Counted from the first letter of the stretch, positions 54,087 through 63,419 are shown. The stretch: DNA of 64,000 nt from Bacteroidales bacterium (GCA_003249955.1 QKHS01000057.1:1-64000), one strand, 5' to 3'. Program-made: numbers and translations. The notes: generated by a model not told the origin, from the letters alone.

Positions 54087-54776
54087 TTATCCGATTTCAC
54101 TGATTTTTCTAAGTAGTTTTTTATCAACAATAGTAATGTTTTTGCCGGTAACATTTATTATGCCTTCTTTTCTTAATTCAGTAAGCAGCCGTACAGCATT
54201 TTCTTCCGAAATAGCGGAAAGTTCCCCAAGTTCTTTTCTTGATAAAAGCATATTGAATGAGTCGGATTTGTATAGCTCAGATAGGTAAAGCAAGCTGTCA
54301 GCAATGCGTCCCCTTATGTTTTTCTGATTAAGAGTAATTATTTTGCCTAATATCGATTTTACAGACTTCCCGAAAGCTTTATTAAGTTTTAACAGAAAAT
54401 CGTGATTGCCGGCATAAAGTTTTTTCATGGTATCAATATCAACCATACAAATACGGGAACTCTCTATCGCTTTTACAGAATAACTATAGTCGGGAGTTTC
54501 AAAAAATGACAATAGTCCGATATAACTGTCAGGTGTAATTATGTACAGAGTAATATTCCTGTTGTTTAACCCTTCGATAAATAATTTGGCAGAACCTTCT
54601 ACAAGATAAATAGCGTGGGTAACACTGCTTCCTTGTTTGCAGATGTATTCGTTACGGTCATAATACACATGTATAGGCTTTATTATTGAAAAGTCCTCTC
54701 CGCTTTCTTTTAAAGCATTATATATGTCACACTTAAGCGTACAATCGTTGCAGTTATTATTTTTTGTAAATTTCAT
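54087..54776 (-). CDS. Crp/Fnr-family regulator
   Basis: A 229-residue transcription factor. An N-terminal cyclic-nucleotide-binding-type barrel (residues about 25-150, YICKQGSSVTHAIYLVEGSAKLFIEG) and a C-terminal winged helix (about 165-229, LLSRKELGELSAISEENAVRLLTELRKEGII). The first residues NNNCNDCTLKCDIY contain three closely spaced cysteines, as in FNR-like or redox-sensing members, though a fourth ligand is not clear. Its regulon is unknown. Convergent with the T9SS protein gene and 16 nt from its stop. Confidence 0.93.
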   Translation of the reverse strand: MKFTKNNNCNDCTLKCDIYNALKESGEDFSIIKPIHVYYDRNEYICKQGSSVTHAIYLVEGSAKLFIEGLNNRNITLYIITPDSYIGLLSFFETPDYSYSVKAIESSRICMVDIDTMKKLYAGNHDFLLKLNKAFGKSVKSILGKIITLNQKNIRGRIADSLLYLSELYKSDSFNMLLSRKELGELSAISEENAVRLLTELRKEGIINVTGKNITIVDKKLLRKISEIG

Positions 54777-54871
54777 CTGTAGGTAAATTATTCTGTAAAG
54801 CTAATAAAAGTTGTTTTAAAACAATGTTGTAATACAGCTAAATTTTATTTTTAATTTTAAATATAAAATTA

Positions 54872-55150
54872 TATCTTTGGAACTAGCTGAGAATAGAGTG
54901 CTGTTATTTATGATTATTTCCCGGAATAAGCCGGATAATTTTAGCTGAACATACAGTTTGGTTAAAATAATTGTTCATATGATGTTTATGTCATTTGAAT
55001 TAAATTATTTTATACTTAGTGTTTCGGGCAATTGTATAGATCGTAATTTTAGCATTAATAAAAATGTGCGCGTTGATAATAATAAATAGTGACCAAACAA
55101 ACTAACCATGCGCAAAGTGCCGGATGCGGGAGTAGCCGGTACTTTTTTTT
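54872..55150 (+). ncRNA. Candidate small RNA with promoter and terminator
   Basis: This gap has no protein gene. TATCTTTG (54872-54879) is an exact TAnnTTTG -7 element, and a terminator hairpin AAAGTGCCGG...CCGGTACTTTTTTTT lies at about 55116-55150. A transcript of about 260 nt would contain several short stems. A 16-codon frame (MRKVPDAGVAGTFFYS) overlaps the hairpin, but is probably chance. I do not recognise it as 6S, tmRNA or RNase P. Confidence 0.35.
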
Positions 55151-55168
55151 ACTCATAAAGCTGATAAA

Positions 55169-55566
55169 GGATCAAGCAAAATTTCTGGGGGAAAGTTTTG
55201 TGCGTTAAATAAAAAAAACATAGCGAAGGATATTCAGAAAAGCGACGCGGGCAGGCCATGGGAAAACGGCGGGCCCGCTCCGGAGGTGAAAATCAAAACA
55301 ACTAGAATTGAGGCAAGCTGACATTATTATGTCATTCTCTAAAACAAAGTTTAAAAGGAATGAGTGATGGAACTTTGTTTTAGGCCCGGTTGCCTTACAA
55401 TTCTGTTGTTTTGATTGAGGCGGGATGAAGCTTTGTTTTCCCTAGCATTTTTGTTTCTTTTGTGGCAATGACAAAAGAAAAAGATAATAATATTTTCTTA
55501 TTTTTTCTAAATGCAAATATTCTTATACTATGTTTTTTGTAATCCCCCAGAAATTTTGCTTGACCC
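55169..55566. mobile_element. MITE-like element with terminal inverted repeats
   Basis: The 24-nt ends are inverted copies with one mismatch; the inner 20 nt CAAGCAAAATTTCTGGGGGA (55173-55192) is repeated perfectly inverted at 55543-55562. The 8-bp direct repeat CTGATAAA lies immediately outside both ends (55161-55168 and 55567-55574), as in a target-site duplication. About 398 bp, with no transposase. It contains repeat copy 3. Confidence 0.82.
55241..55483. repeat. Dispersed folded repeat, copy 3
   Basis: Third member of the family, diverged: GGGCAGGCC, AAAACGGCGGGC, GGAGGTGAAAATCAAAACAACTAGAATTG, inverted CTAAAACAAAG / CTTTGTTTTAG. It is inside the MITE-like element; copies 1 and 2 show no such ends. 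Confidence 0.7.
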
Positions 55567-55591
55567 CTGATAAAGGATTTACGTAAAATAA

Positions 55592-55629
55592 AAAAACTCA
55601 ATTTCGGCAAAATTGGAAATTGAGTTTTT
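55592..55629 (-). terminator. Terminator of the acetate transporter gene
   Basis: Perfect 14-bp stem AAAAACTCAATTTC / GAAATTGAGTTTTT with an A run on the + side, so it terminates the minus-strand transcript and perhaps both directions. Confidence 0.9.
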
Positions 55630-55647
55630 ATTAAAGATAAAAGAATT

Positions 55648-56250
55648 TTATTTTTTCATTTGTCCTACAGGAAGTATAATTTTCCCGTAAACCTCGTTTA
55701 AAATCAGAGCAATGGATGTGTAGATTGCTGAAAATCCGCAACCAAGGCCAATCCATCCTGCAATAATATGAACAATATGACTGTCAGTGAAATAAGCAAT
55801 AGCCAAAGCATAGAAAAGCATTATCAGCAAGCCGAATACAACCTGCAGAGCTCTTGAGATTTTGAATGTTCCGATAAACATTCCTGTAGAAAAAATTCCC
55901 CATAACAATAAAAACCAGGCCATTTCAGCATGATCAGGTGCTTTTGCCTGTTGAGCTCCTGCAAATAACGAAGGAAATATCCAGATTCCAACCAGAGCAA
56001 TCCAGAATGAACCATAAGCTGTAAAAGCTACAGTCCCGAAAGTGTTGTTCTTTTTGTACTCCATAATTCCTGCAATGATTTGAGCAATACCTCCCACAAA
56101 AATTCCCATGGCAATAATAACGCTTGTTTTAGTGGTGATTTCTGCATTTGACAGGTTTAACAAAACGGTCGTCAATCCGAATCCTAATAATCCCAAAGGT
56201 GCAGGATTAGATGTAGTGTCAATAATTTTAATGTTTGAATTCTCTTGCAT
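55648..56250 (-). CDS. Acetate uptake transporter (SatP/YaaH family)
   Basis: A 200-residue inner-membrane protein with six hydrophobic segments. The family mark NPAPLGLLGFGLTTVLLNLSNA is at residues about 16-37, and FVGGIAQIIAGIMEYKKNNTFG... and HIIAGWIGLGCGFSAIYT follow, all typical of the GPR1/FUN34/YaaH family that moves acetate or succinate with protons. Full length. A perfect terminator lies 18 nt downstream. Stand-alone gene. Confidence 0.92.
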   Translation of the reverse strand: MQENSNIKIIDTTSNPAPLGLLGFGLTTVLLNLSNAEITTKTSVIIAMGIFVGGIAQIIAGIMEYKKNNTFGTVAFTAYGSFWIALVGIWIFPSLFAGAQQAKAPDHAEMAWFLLLWGIFSTGMFIGTFKISRALQVVFGLLIMLFYALAIAYFTDSHIVHIIAGWIGLGCGFSAIYTSIALILNEVYGKIILPVGQMKK

Positions 56251-56340
56251 AAAGATTTGTTTTTAGTTTTGGCTGTAAAAATAATTTTAATTTTGAATAT
56301 ACAATCAATAACTAAATAATCTTTAAAGAAATAGTGTTAT

Positions 56341-58362
56341 CTATTTGGAAATAATATAAAATTCTGTTCTCCTGTTTTTTGCTCTGCCGGCTTCGGTTTC
56401 ATTTGATGCTACCGGCATTTCCGGTCCGAACCCCTGATATCTGAGGCGGCTGCTGTCAACACCTTTATGGATTAAATAATCATAAACAGCTTTGGCTCTG
56501 TTGTTTGATAGGGTCATGTTTGTCTGAAGACTGCCTACATTGTCAGTATGTCCTCTTATTTCGATTACAATATCCGGATTATCATTCAGAAAACCGACAA
56601 ATCCGTCAAGTACTGCAAGGCTTTTTCTATCTATTTCATAAGAAGCAGTTGCGTAATTTATGTCATGTAATTCAACTGTTTTGCCATTTTCAATTGGTTT
56701 AACCTCAAAATCAATTGTAACAGGTTGAACAAATGTTTCTTCGGTTGGCTCAATCAATGCTGATGTAAAACTATAATCTTCTTTTTTTACAACCATCAGG
56801 TAATCATCATTTTTCTCTTTTTCTACAGTTACCGCTACAGCATAATTCCCGGTTTCAGAGTCAACAACTCCTTGTGAAACTTCTTCGGTACGCACATTTC
56901 TGACCTCAAGAGTAGCTTCTGTTATTGCCAGTCCGGAGTCATCAATTAACTGGCCTTTTACCAGGAAAACTTTTTCCGGCCTTGCTTCGGCATATAAATC
57001 AAAAGAATATATATCCCAGCCGCCACGTCCGTCAAGTTTATTACTTGCGAAATAAGCTTTTGTGCCCTGAGTATTCACAACAAAGCCCAAATCATTACTT
57101 TTTGTATTGATAGGATAACCTATGTTTATCGGGGTTGTCCATTCTTTATCTCTGTATTTTGTAAAATAAATGTCAAAACCACCGACTCCTTTATGTCCGT
57201 CAGAAGAAAAATACAAAGTCTGACTGTCAGAGTGGATAAACGGAGACTTTTCGTTTCCGGCAGTATTAATTGTGGGGCCCATGTTTTTTGCCTTTTCCCA
57301 TGTCCCGTCTTCATTTCGTGTTGTGTACCATATGTCACAGGTAGGATAATCATCATCAAATCCGATATTGTCAGATCTGATGCTGGCAAAATACAATGTT
57401 TTACCATCGGCAGAAATTGATGGCTGACTTTCCCATGTATTAAGTCCGTTTATGTTGGGGCCCATATTTATCAGCTCTGACCATCCGTTGTTTTTTCTTA
57501 CAGAGTAAAAAATATCACAATTGTCATAGTCACGACTCACAAATTCACAAATGGTAATATAAAGTATGCTGTTGTCAATGGTGATTGATGAGGCTCCCTG
57601 ATTTTTACCGGCATTAAAAGGGTAGGGAAGAGGATCTCCGCTTGAGAATTTTGTCCCGCTGCCATCAAGAGCCCTGGCCACTGTAAATTCTTCTGTAAAC
57701 TTCTCGCTGTATATGGAGCTTACATCTTTTTTCATATATGCATGTGTAAAAAAAGCTAAACTTCCGTCAGGGGAAATCAGAGGAAGATAATCGTCGTTTA
57801 CCGTGGAAACTCCTTCTACTATTATAGGTTTGAAAGGTACCGGATTAAAAACCAATTCCAGATAATCATCAATATATTCGAGAGTATTTTTTGCATCTGC
57901 ATAGTTTTTATCCGAACCAGATGTGTTTGTTATAAATGTATTCAGATATTTCTTTGCCTTTTCGTATTCTTCTCTGTCAAAGAATATTTTTCCAAGGCTG
58001 TAGTTTACAGAATAATTACTGTATGAAGGGCATGTTCCGACTATCTTTTCGAGACACCTTACGTAGTTTACATAACTGCTGTTTTGTGATTTAGGGTTTG
58101 TCGCATTTTTGTAACGTGAATAATTAATTTCTGCCATAGCTGCCCATGCCTCTGTAAAGTCCGGCTCTTCATCAACTACTTTTGCAAAAATCATTTCGGC
58201 ATCATCTGTTTTTCCGGCCATTAACAGTTCAACACCTTTGTTAAAACTTTTTTCCAGTTTCTTATCGTCAATTTCGTTACAATATGATTCTTCAAATTGA
58301 GAAAATACGTTGCAGGAAAGCAAAATAAAAAAACTGATCAATATGTTTGTTTTGTTCAGCAT
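56341..58362 (-). CDS. OmpA-family protein with PorE-like architecture
   Basis: A 673-residue envelope protein. Signal or lipobox at LLSCNVFSQ; TPR-like helices at about 30-165 (AGKTDDAEMIFAKVVDEEPDFTEAWAAMAEINYSRY...); a WD40-like PD40 propeller at about 185-455 (QPSISADGKTLYFASIR, SPFIHSDSQTLYFSSDGHKGVGGFDIYFT); a carboxypeptidase-regulatory-like domain at about 468-545; and an OmpA C-terminal peptidoglycan-binding domain at about 560-673 (EIRGHTDNVGSLQTNMTLSNNRAKAVYDYL). This order is that of the T9SS component PorE, but many Bacteroidota paralogues share it. Periplasmic, bound to peptidoglycan. Confidence 0.88.
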   Translation of the reverse strand: MLNKTNILISFFILLSCNVFSQFEESYCNEIDDKKLEKSFNKGVELLMAGKTDDAEMIFAKVVDEEPDFTEAWAAMAEINYSRYKNATNPKSQNSSYVNYVRCLEKIVGTCPSYSNYSVNYSLGKIFFDREEYEKAKKYLNTFITNTSGSDKNYADAKNTLEYIDDYLELVFNPVPFKPIIVEGVSTVNDDYLPLISPDGSLAFFTHAYMKKDVSSIYSEKFTEEFTVARALDGSGTKFSSGDPLPYPFNAGKNQGASSITIDNSILYITICEFVSRDYDNCDIFYSVRKNNGWSELINMGPNINGLNTWESQPSISADGKTLYFASIRSDNIGFDDDYPTCDIWYTTRNEDGTWEKAKNMGPTINTAGNEKSPFIHSDSQTLYFSSDGHKGVGGFDIYFTKYRDKEWTTPINIGYPINTKSNDLGFVVNTQGTKAYFASNKLDGRGGWDIYSFDLYAEARPEKVFLVKGQLIDDSGLAITEATLEVRNVRTEEVSQGVVDSETGNYAVAVTVEKEKNDDYLMVVKKEDYSFTSALIEPTEETFVQPVTIDFEVKPIENGKTVELHDINYATASYEIDRKSLAVLDGFVGFLNDNPDIVIEIRGHTDNVGSLQTNMTLSNNRAKAVYDYLIHKGVDSSRLRYQGFGPEMPVASNETEAGRAKNRRTEFYIISK

Positions 58363-58726
58363 AGTTCAAATTCAGGACAAATATATTCTAAAATATTTTA
58401 ACCTTTATTACAACGTAAAATATTTTATTAAATTATTTGACAGACAATAAACATGCCTGATTAAAATCAGTTATATATAAAATATTGTAATTGTTTAGAC
58501 ACTGTTTATTACCACACGGCATTTTATAATTGTATTATTAAGCCGGTAATTCCAATACGGTGTCAGATTGGCATAAAGAGGCTTCGGGATAGTTTTTAAG
58601 CAAATGAGCTATGTTGGCATATCTTGAGGATTGATTTGAATAACATGTTTGAACCGTTATGAAATATTTGTTGAAAGTGATGTTTTATTTTTTAAAATAG
58701 TTGAATTATTTGTGCATATTTGTGGC
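58363..58726. other. Intergenic stretch without recognisable gene
   Basis: About 360 nt of AT-rich sequence between two divergent genes. I see no RNA gene, repeat or clear promoter. Confidence 0.5.
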
Positions 58727-59341
58727 GTGAAAAAGCAGAGGAGAAACATATTTAATTCCTTTAATATTTATTACCGGTACTATAAATCTACCGGGCTTTA
58801 TTCTTTTGTTTTAAGCAATATGATAAAGGTGCTGGTAATTATCGGAATCATTGTTATTGCTGCCCTTATATTGAATACCTTTATTATAAAAATAAGTGAC
58901 ATTCCTCAATTTCTTATTAAGAACTTTCCTATGCCTGTAGTGCTTTCATTTTTCTTTCTTTCAGAAAGCTTTATGGGTATGATTCCACCCGATATTTTTA
59001 TATTATGGGTTAGCGACATGCCCGATTTTTACTTAATGGTAGGAGTTTTGGGGGTACTTTCCTATATTGGGGGTTTTAATGCTTATTTTATTGGTTATCT
59101 GATAAGAAAAATTCCCAGAATCAAGTTGAGGGTTGAAAAGTTATATGCGAATCATATTGACAAGATTAAAAGATGGGGAGGCATTTTTATTGTTATAGCA
59201 GCGCTGTTTCCGTTGCCTTATGCAATTGTTTGCTCTTTGGCAGGAGTAATGAAATATCCTGCTGTCAGGTTAACTTATCTGGGTATTTTCAGGATAGCCC
59301 GTTTTTATCTTTATGCTTTGTTAATTATTCAGGCTGTGTAA
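58727..59341 (+). CDS. VTT-domain (DedA-like) membrane protein
   Basis: A 204-residue inner-membrane protein with about five hydrophobic segments. FFLSESFMGMIPPDIFILWVSDMPDFYLMVGVLGVLSYIGGFNAYFIGYLIRKIP and IKRWGGIFIVIAALFPLPYAIVCSLAGVMKY follow the VTT pattern (SESxxxxxPPE/D, GG, GxFPxP). GTG 58727 is taken as start because relatives begin with a basic helix (VKKQRRNIFNSFN); the frame runs back to ATG 58649. VTT proteins act in lipid scrambling or membrane homeostasis. The 3' end overlaps the convergent UbiA gene by 13 nt. Confidence 0.8.
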   Translation: MKKQRRNIFNSFNIYYRYYKSTGLYSFVLSNMIKVLVIIGIIVIAALILNTFIIKISDIPQFLIKNFPMPVVLSFFFLSESFMGMIPPDIFILWVSDMPDFYLMVGVLGVLSYIGGFNAYFIGYLIRKIPRIKLRVEKLYANHIDKIKRWGGIFIVIAALFPLPYAIVCSLAGVMKYPAVRLTYLGIFRIARFYLYALLIIQAV

Positions 59342-60195
59342 AAAAGAGAGGTAATTGCAAATGCTGAAAAAATGACAGAGGCAATTCCGTTTAAAGTTCC
59401 GAAAGCAAGATTTATTCTGGAGATATCATCTTTTTTTATTATGATATGTTGGTAAGCAAGTAACCCGATGAAAATTGCGCTACCTGTCCACATAATAAAT
59501 CCGGAGTTCATTATTAAATTATATGTTATAAGGAGTCCTGTGCATACAAAGTGAATTAATGCCGAAATAACAAGTGCTTTTACTCTCCCGTATTTTGCAG
59601 GAATTGAGAACAGTTTGTTTGTTCTGTCAAACTCTTCGTCCTGAAGGGAATATAAAATATCAAATCCTGCACTCCAGAACAATACTACGGCAGATAATAC
59701 CATAACTCCTCTGCTTAGGGTTTCCGTAACCGCAATATATGCTCCGGACGGAGCAATCGCCAGTCCGAATCCCAGAATTATATGAGACAGAAATGTAAAT
59801 CTTTTGGTGTAACTGTACATAAGAATAACCAGCAATGCCACAGGGGATAATATGAAAGCTGTCTGATTTATGAAAAATGTAGTCCACATAAATAAAAGAG
59901 CATTAACTATCGTGAAAATTAAAGCTCCTGTGGCACTTATTTTTCGTGTAGGAATTTCTCTGTTTGCGGTTCTTGGGTTTTTCCTGTCAATATATCTGTC
60001 AGTATACCGGTTAAATGCCATGGCTGAGTTTCGGGCGAAAATCATGCACAAAACCACAAGTAAAAGTTTTGCCCAATTGAATGTGCCGGGGCTATCAGTA
60101 ATAGCCATGAAAAATCCCAGCAGGGCAAACGGCAGGGCAAATACAGTATGGCTGAATTTTACCAGAGAAAGATATTTTACAAATTTACCGGGCAC
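59329..60195 (-). CDS. UbiA-family prenyltransferase (UbiA/MqnP-like)
   Basis: A 288-residue polytopic membrane enzyme. The first aspartate-rich motif is NRYTDRYIDRKNPRTANREIPTRKIS (residues about 63-88) and the second is SLQDEEFDRTNKLFSIPAKYG (about 183-203). These bind prenyl diphosphate and Mg. The spelling fits the 4-hydroxybenzoate or futalosine-pathway (MqnP) branch rather than MenA. Bacteroidota use menaquinone, so a role in menaquinone side-chain attachment is likely. Overlaps the convergent VTT gene end by 13 nt. Confidence 0.88.
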   Translation of the reverse strand: MPGKFVKYLSLVKFSHTVFALPFALLGFFMAITDSPGTFNWAKLLLVVLCMIFARNSAMAFNRYTDRYIDRKNPRTANREIPTRKISATGALIFTIVNALLFMWTTFFINQTAFILSPVALLVILMYSYTKRFTFLSHIILGFGLAIAPSGAYIAVTETLSRGVMVLSAVVLFWSAGFDILYSLQDEEFDRTNKLFSIPAKYGRVKALVISALIHFVCTGLLITYNLIMNSGFIMWTGSAIFIGLLAYQHIIIKKDDISRINLAFGTLNGIASVIFSAFAITSLFYTA

Positions 60196-60336
60196 AATTT
60201 ATTTTTTTGCAAATTTGCACATTTATACTGAAAACAAAAAATGCTTTTTTCTTTATTTGTATGGTTCAATTTAAGTGGGTATGATACTTTTTAGTGTGAT
60301 ATTTTAGTTATTTTTGTCTGGTCTGATTTTTAAACT

Positions 60337-60969
60337 ATGAAAAAATATTTATATATCGTTGTAATATCGCTTTTTTCAGGACTTATGACTTCCTGTACAA
60401 TAGGCAGATACCTGGATACTCCGGCTGATTTATATATTAATGGATCTGTTAGTGTCAGTACCGAATCATCATCTCAGAAATATATTAATAAGCAGACAGA
60501 TGAATATTACGGGCAGATTTTTATACAGGAACTGGAATCTTCATTAGCCGGCTATAATATTACTTTAATTGATAAACCGGACTTTACGAAAAGTAATCTG
60601 TTTTCAGTTAAAATAAATAATCTGGAGATGGAAGAAACTTATGTTACAGAAACAGTATATCCTGATACGACGTCGCTTATCCCTGAAACTTATAATGTCA
60701 CATCATGTAATGTTGATGTCGGTTTTGAGGTGTTTAAATATAGTACAAGCGGAGAACACAGCCTTAAAACATCATCAGTAAATGTTGAGAAAGAAGAAAA
60801 ACTTAACACTAACCGTACTTTTTGGCAGATACTTTTTGGTACGAACAAAGATAATTCACAATATACTTATCATGAGCTTAGTGATAATGTCTTTGATGAT
60901 TTGGTTAAGAAGTCTGCACGTAATGTTGCAGCAAAGATATCTAAAGCGATATCCCGTGAAATGAAATAA
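60337..60969 (+). CDS. Hypothetical lipoprotein
   Basis: A 210-residue predicted outer- or inner-membrane lipoprotein (lipobox MTSC, Cys20). The mature part has the rhythm of strands VSVSTESSSQKYINKQTDEYYGQIFIQELESSLAGYNITLIDKPDFTKSNLFSVKINNLEMEETYV, similar to small lipoprotein components with an LptE-like or ABC_trans_aux-like fold. No firm family. It lies 5 nt before the methyltransferase gene, probably one transcript. Confidence 0.7.
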   Translation: MKKYLYIVVISLFSGLMTSCTIGRYLDTPADLYINGSVSVSTESSSQKYINKQTDEYYGQIFIQELESSLAGYNITLIDKPDFTKSNLFSVKINNLEMEETYVTETVYPDTTSLIPETYNVTSCNVDVGFEVFKYSTSGEHSLKTSSVNVEKEEKLNTNRTFWQILFGTNKDNSQYTYHELSDNVFDDLVKKSARNVAAKISKAISREMK

Positions 60970-60974
60970 CTTAT

Positions 60975-62129
60975 ATGAAATATACTATCGTAATAAAAAC
61001 TCTTTACGGCTTAGAAAATATCCTTAAAGAAGAACTCGGAAAGCTAAATATCAATGATGTCTCAATATTAAACAGAGCTGTCGAATTTGAAGGCGACCTG
61101 AGAGATGTTTATCTCTGTAATCTCGAATTAAGAACTGCATTGAGTGTCCTGGTTAAAATCAAAACAGGCAGGGTAGAGAATCAGGATCAACTGTACAATT
61201 TCGTTAATAAAATAAAATGGGACGAGTATTTTGACAATACCAAAACAATAGCTGTCAGCTCTGTTACTAATTCAAAACAATTATCTCATACTTTATTTCT
61301 GGGACAAAAAACAAAAGATGCAATTGTAGATTACTTCAGAGATAAAACAGGGGAAAGGCCGAGCGTGGATGTTAAAAATCCGGATGTAAAGATTAATGTT
61401 CATCTGATTGATGATGTTTGTAATATTTACCTTGACAGTTCAGGGAGGCCTTTGTACATAAGAGGTTTTAACAAAGAAATAGGAGAGGCTCCGATTAATG
61501 AAGTTCTGGCTGCCGGTATTATTCTGCTGTCAGGTTGGAATAAGCAGGATTTATTTTATGATCCCATGTGCGGTAGCGGTACATTTCTCACAGAAGCATA
61601 TATGATAGCGTGTAATATTCCGGCTACATTACACAGAGATGATTTTTCATTTACAAACTGGAAGAATTATAATGTAGAACTGTGGGATAAAATTACATCT
61701 GAAGCAAAAATGGCAATTGTTCCTGCCGGGTGTGAAATAACAGGAACAGATATAGACATTAAATCTGTAGAGTTGTGCAGAAAAAATCTGGCAAAAATTG
61801 ATGTAAATCATAATGTTAAAGTTAATGCCGCTGATTTTTTTGAAACTGCTCCTTCTGGTACAGATGGTGGAATAATAGTTACAAATCCTCCTTACGGAAT
61901 AAGATTGCAGGAAGAAGATCTTAACGATTTTTACAAACAGATAGGGAATAAGCTTAAGTTCGGATATCCTGGTTATACTGCATGGATAATATCATCTGAA
62001 CTGTCTGCACTTAAGTTAATAGGAATGAAACCTGACAAAAAGATTATACTCTATAATGGTCAGTTAGAGTGCAGGTTAAATAAATTCACAATATTTAAGG
62101 GAAGTAAAAAAGATCAGTATCAAAGGTAG
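60975..62129 (+). CDS. THUMP-domain RNA methyltransferase (RlmL-like)
   Basis: A 384-residue enzyme of the RlmL/YpsC/TrmG class. N-terminal ferredoxin-like and THUMP domains (about 1-160, TLYGLENILKEELGKLN, DDVCNIYLDSSGRPLYIRGFN), then a SAM domain with motif I DPMCGSGTFLTEAYMIACNIPATLHR (near 197) and motif IV IIVTNPPYGIRL (near 300, NPPY, N2-guanosine or m2G type). It likely methylates 23S rRNA guanine N2 (as in E. coli G2445). The 3' end overlaps the convergent murF by 10 nt. Confidence 0.92.
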   Translation: MKYTIVIKTLYGLENILKEELGKLNINDVSILNRAVEFEGDLRDVYLCNLELRTALSVLVKIKTGRVENQDQLYNFVNKIKWDEYFDNTKTIAVSSVTNSKQLSHTLFLGQKTKDAIVDYFRDKTGERPSVDVKNPDVKINVHLIDDVCNIYLDSSGRPLYIRGFNKEIGEAPINEVLAAGIILLSGWNKQDLFYDPMCGSGTFLTEAYMIACNIPATLHRDDFSFTNWKNYNVELWDKITSEAKMAIVPAGCEITGTDIDIKSVELCRKNLAKIDVNHNVKVNAADFFETAPSGTDGGIIVTNPPYGIRLQEEDLNDFYKQIGNKLKFGYPGYTAWIISSELSALKLIGMKPDKKIILYNGQLECRLNKFTIFKGSKKDQYQR

Positions 62130-63412
62130 TCTGTACACTTTTCAAGTCTTATCCCACGAGATCCTTTTATAAGGAAAAACTTACCCGTTTCCGGGTGTTT
62201 TACCATATATGCAGCAAATTCTTCAACAGTTTTAAAGAAGTTGAATTCATAATTGTTTTTGAAACTCCAGAAATTATTACCTACCAGATAAACTTTTTTG
62301 AAGTTTTTTTCTTCTGCCAGGTTCAGAATTTTTTCGTGTTCTTCATAGGCATCGTTGCCAAGTTCAAGCATATCGCCAAGAATAAGACATTTATTCTTAT
62401 CATTGATATTGTCAAAATTGTTTATTGCAGCTACCATACTGGTAGGGTTTGCATTATAGAAGTCCAGTATAAGGGAGTTTCTGGATGTCTTAACTAACTG
62501 AGATCTGTTATTTCTCGGGAAGTAACATGATATTGCAGTATCTATTGCAGTACCGGGTACATTAAAATACGCCCCGACGGTTATTGCTGTCAGAATATTT
62601 TCAAAATTGTAAGCTCCGATTAAATTGGATTTTGCGTATCCAGATTCATTATCAGTTTGCCATTTTACTGCTGCGTGTAGAGCAACTTCGGTATATGTCC
62701 CTCTGCAGTAAGCATTTTCATCAGTTCCATAACCAATAGAAGAATACTTCCCAAGCAAATCATTTAAAATGGGATTATCAATATTACTGAAAATAACTCC
62801 GTTTTTTTGCTTAAGGTAATCGTATAGTTCTCCTTTGGTTTGTTTTACACCTTCGAGTGAGCCAAATCCTTCCAGATGTGCTTTCCCTATATTGGTTATT
62901 ATCCCGTAGTCAGGCTCTGCTATTTCGCACAATGCTTTTATTTCACCGATATGATTGGCTCCCATTTCCACAACTCCGATATCTACGGTATGATTCATCG
63001 ACAACAAAGTTAGCGGGACTCCGATATGGTTATTTTTATTGCCGCCTGTACAAGAAACTCTTACCTTTTGAGCAAGCACTGACGACACGAGTTCTTTAGT
63101 AGTGGTTTTTCCGTTGGTACCTGTTATTGCTATGATAGGAATTTTAAGTTTGCGGCGATGCAAATTTGCCATATTCTGTAATTCCTTCAGAGTATCAGGG
63201 ACATAAAATATTTTTTCTCCGTCAGCAAGGCTCTTGTTTGACGTTACTGCAGCCCGGCATCCGTTTTCAATTGCAGACTCTACGAATTTGTTTCCGTCAA
63301 AATTATCACCTTTCAAAGCGAAAAATATAGAATCCGGTTGAATGATTCTACTGTCAGTACTAACACTGCGACAGGACTGAAAAATCTTATATATTTTCTC
63401 TGTTGTTGTCAT
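62120..63412 (-). CDS. murF: UDP-N-acetylmuramoyl-tripeptide D-alanyl-D-alanine ligase
   Basis: A 430-residue Mur ligase. The N-terminal domain binds UDP-MurNAc-tripeptide (VSTDSRIIQPDSIFFALKGDNFDGNKF), the ATP loop is ITGTNGKTTTKELVSSVL (near 105), followed by VGVVEMGANHIGEIKALCEIAEPDYGIITNIGKAHLEGFGS; the C-terminal domain has LILGDMLELGNDAYEEHEKI. Start ATG 63412 is chosen over 63430, as the longer version overlaps the terminator stem. murF lies directly downstream of the gldJ-like gene, a linkage seen in gliding Bacteroidota. Adds D-Ala-D-Ala to the cell wall precursor. Confidence 0.95.
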   Translation of the reverse strand: MTTTEKIYKIFQSCRSVSTDSRIIQPDSIFFALKGDNFDGNKFVESAIENGCRAAVTSNKSLADGEKIFYVPDTLKELQNMANLHRRKLKIPIIAITGTNGKTTTKELVSSVLAQKVRVSCTGGNKNNHIGVPLTLLSMNHTVDIGVVEMGANHIGEIKALCEIAEPDYGIITNIGKAHLEGFGSLEGVKQTKGELYDYLKQKNGVIFSNIDNPILNDLLGKYSSIGYGTDENAYCRGTYTEVALHAAVKWQTDNESGYAKSNLIGAYNFENILTAITVGAYFNVPGTAIDTAISCYFPRNNRSQLVKTSRNSLILDFYNANPTSMVAAINNFDNINDKNKCLILGDMLELGNDAYEEHEKILNLAEEKNFKKVYLVGNNFWSFKNNYEFNFFKTVEEFAAYMVKHPETGKFFLIKGSRGIRLEKCTDYL

Positions 63413-63419
63413 AAAAAAG

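Noticed and set aside
55117-55167. 16-codon frame MRKVPDAGVAGTFFYS
   Set aside because: It lies inside the terminator hairpin and is explained by it.
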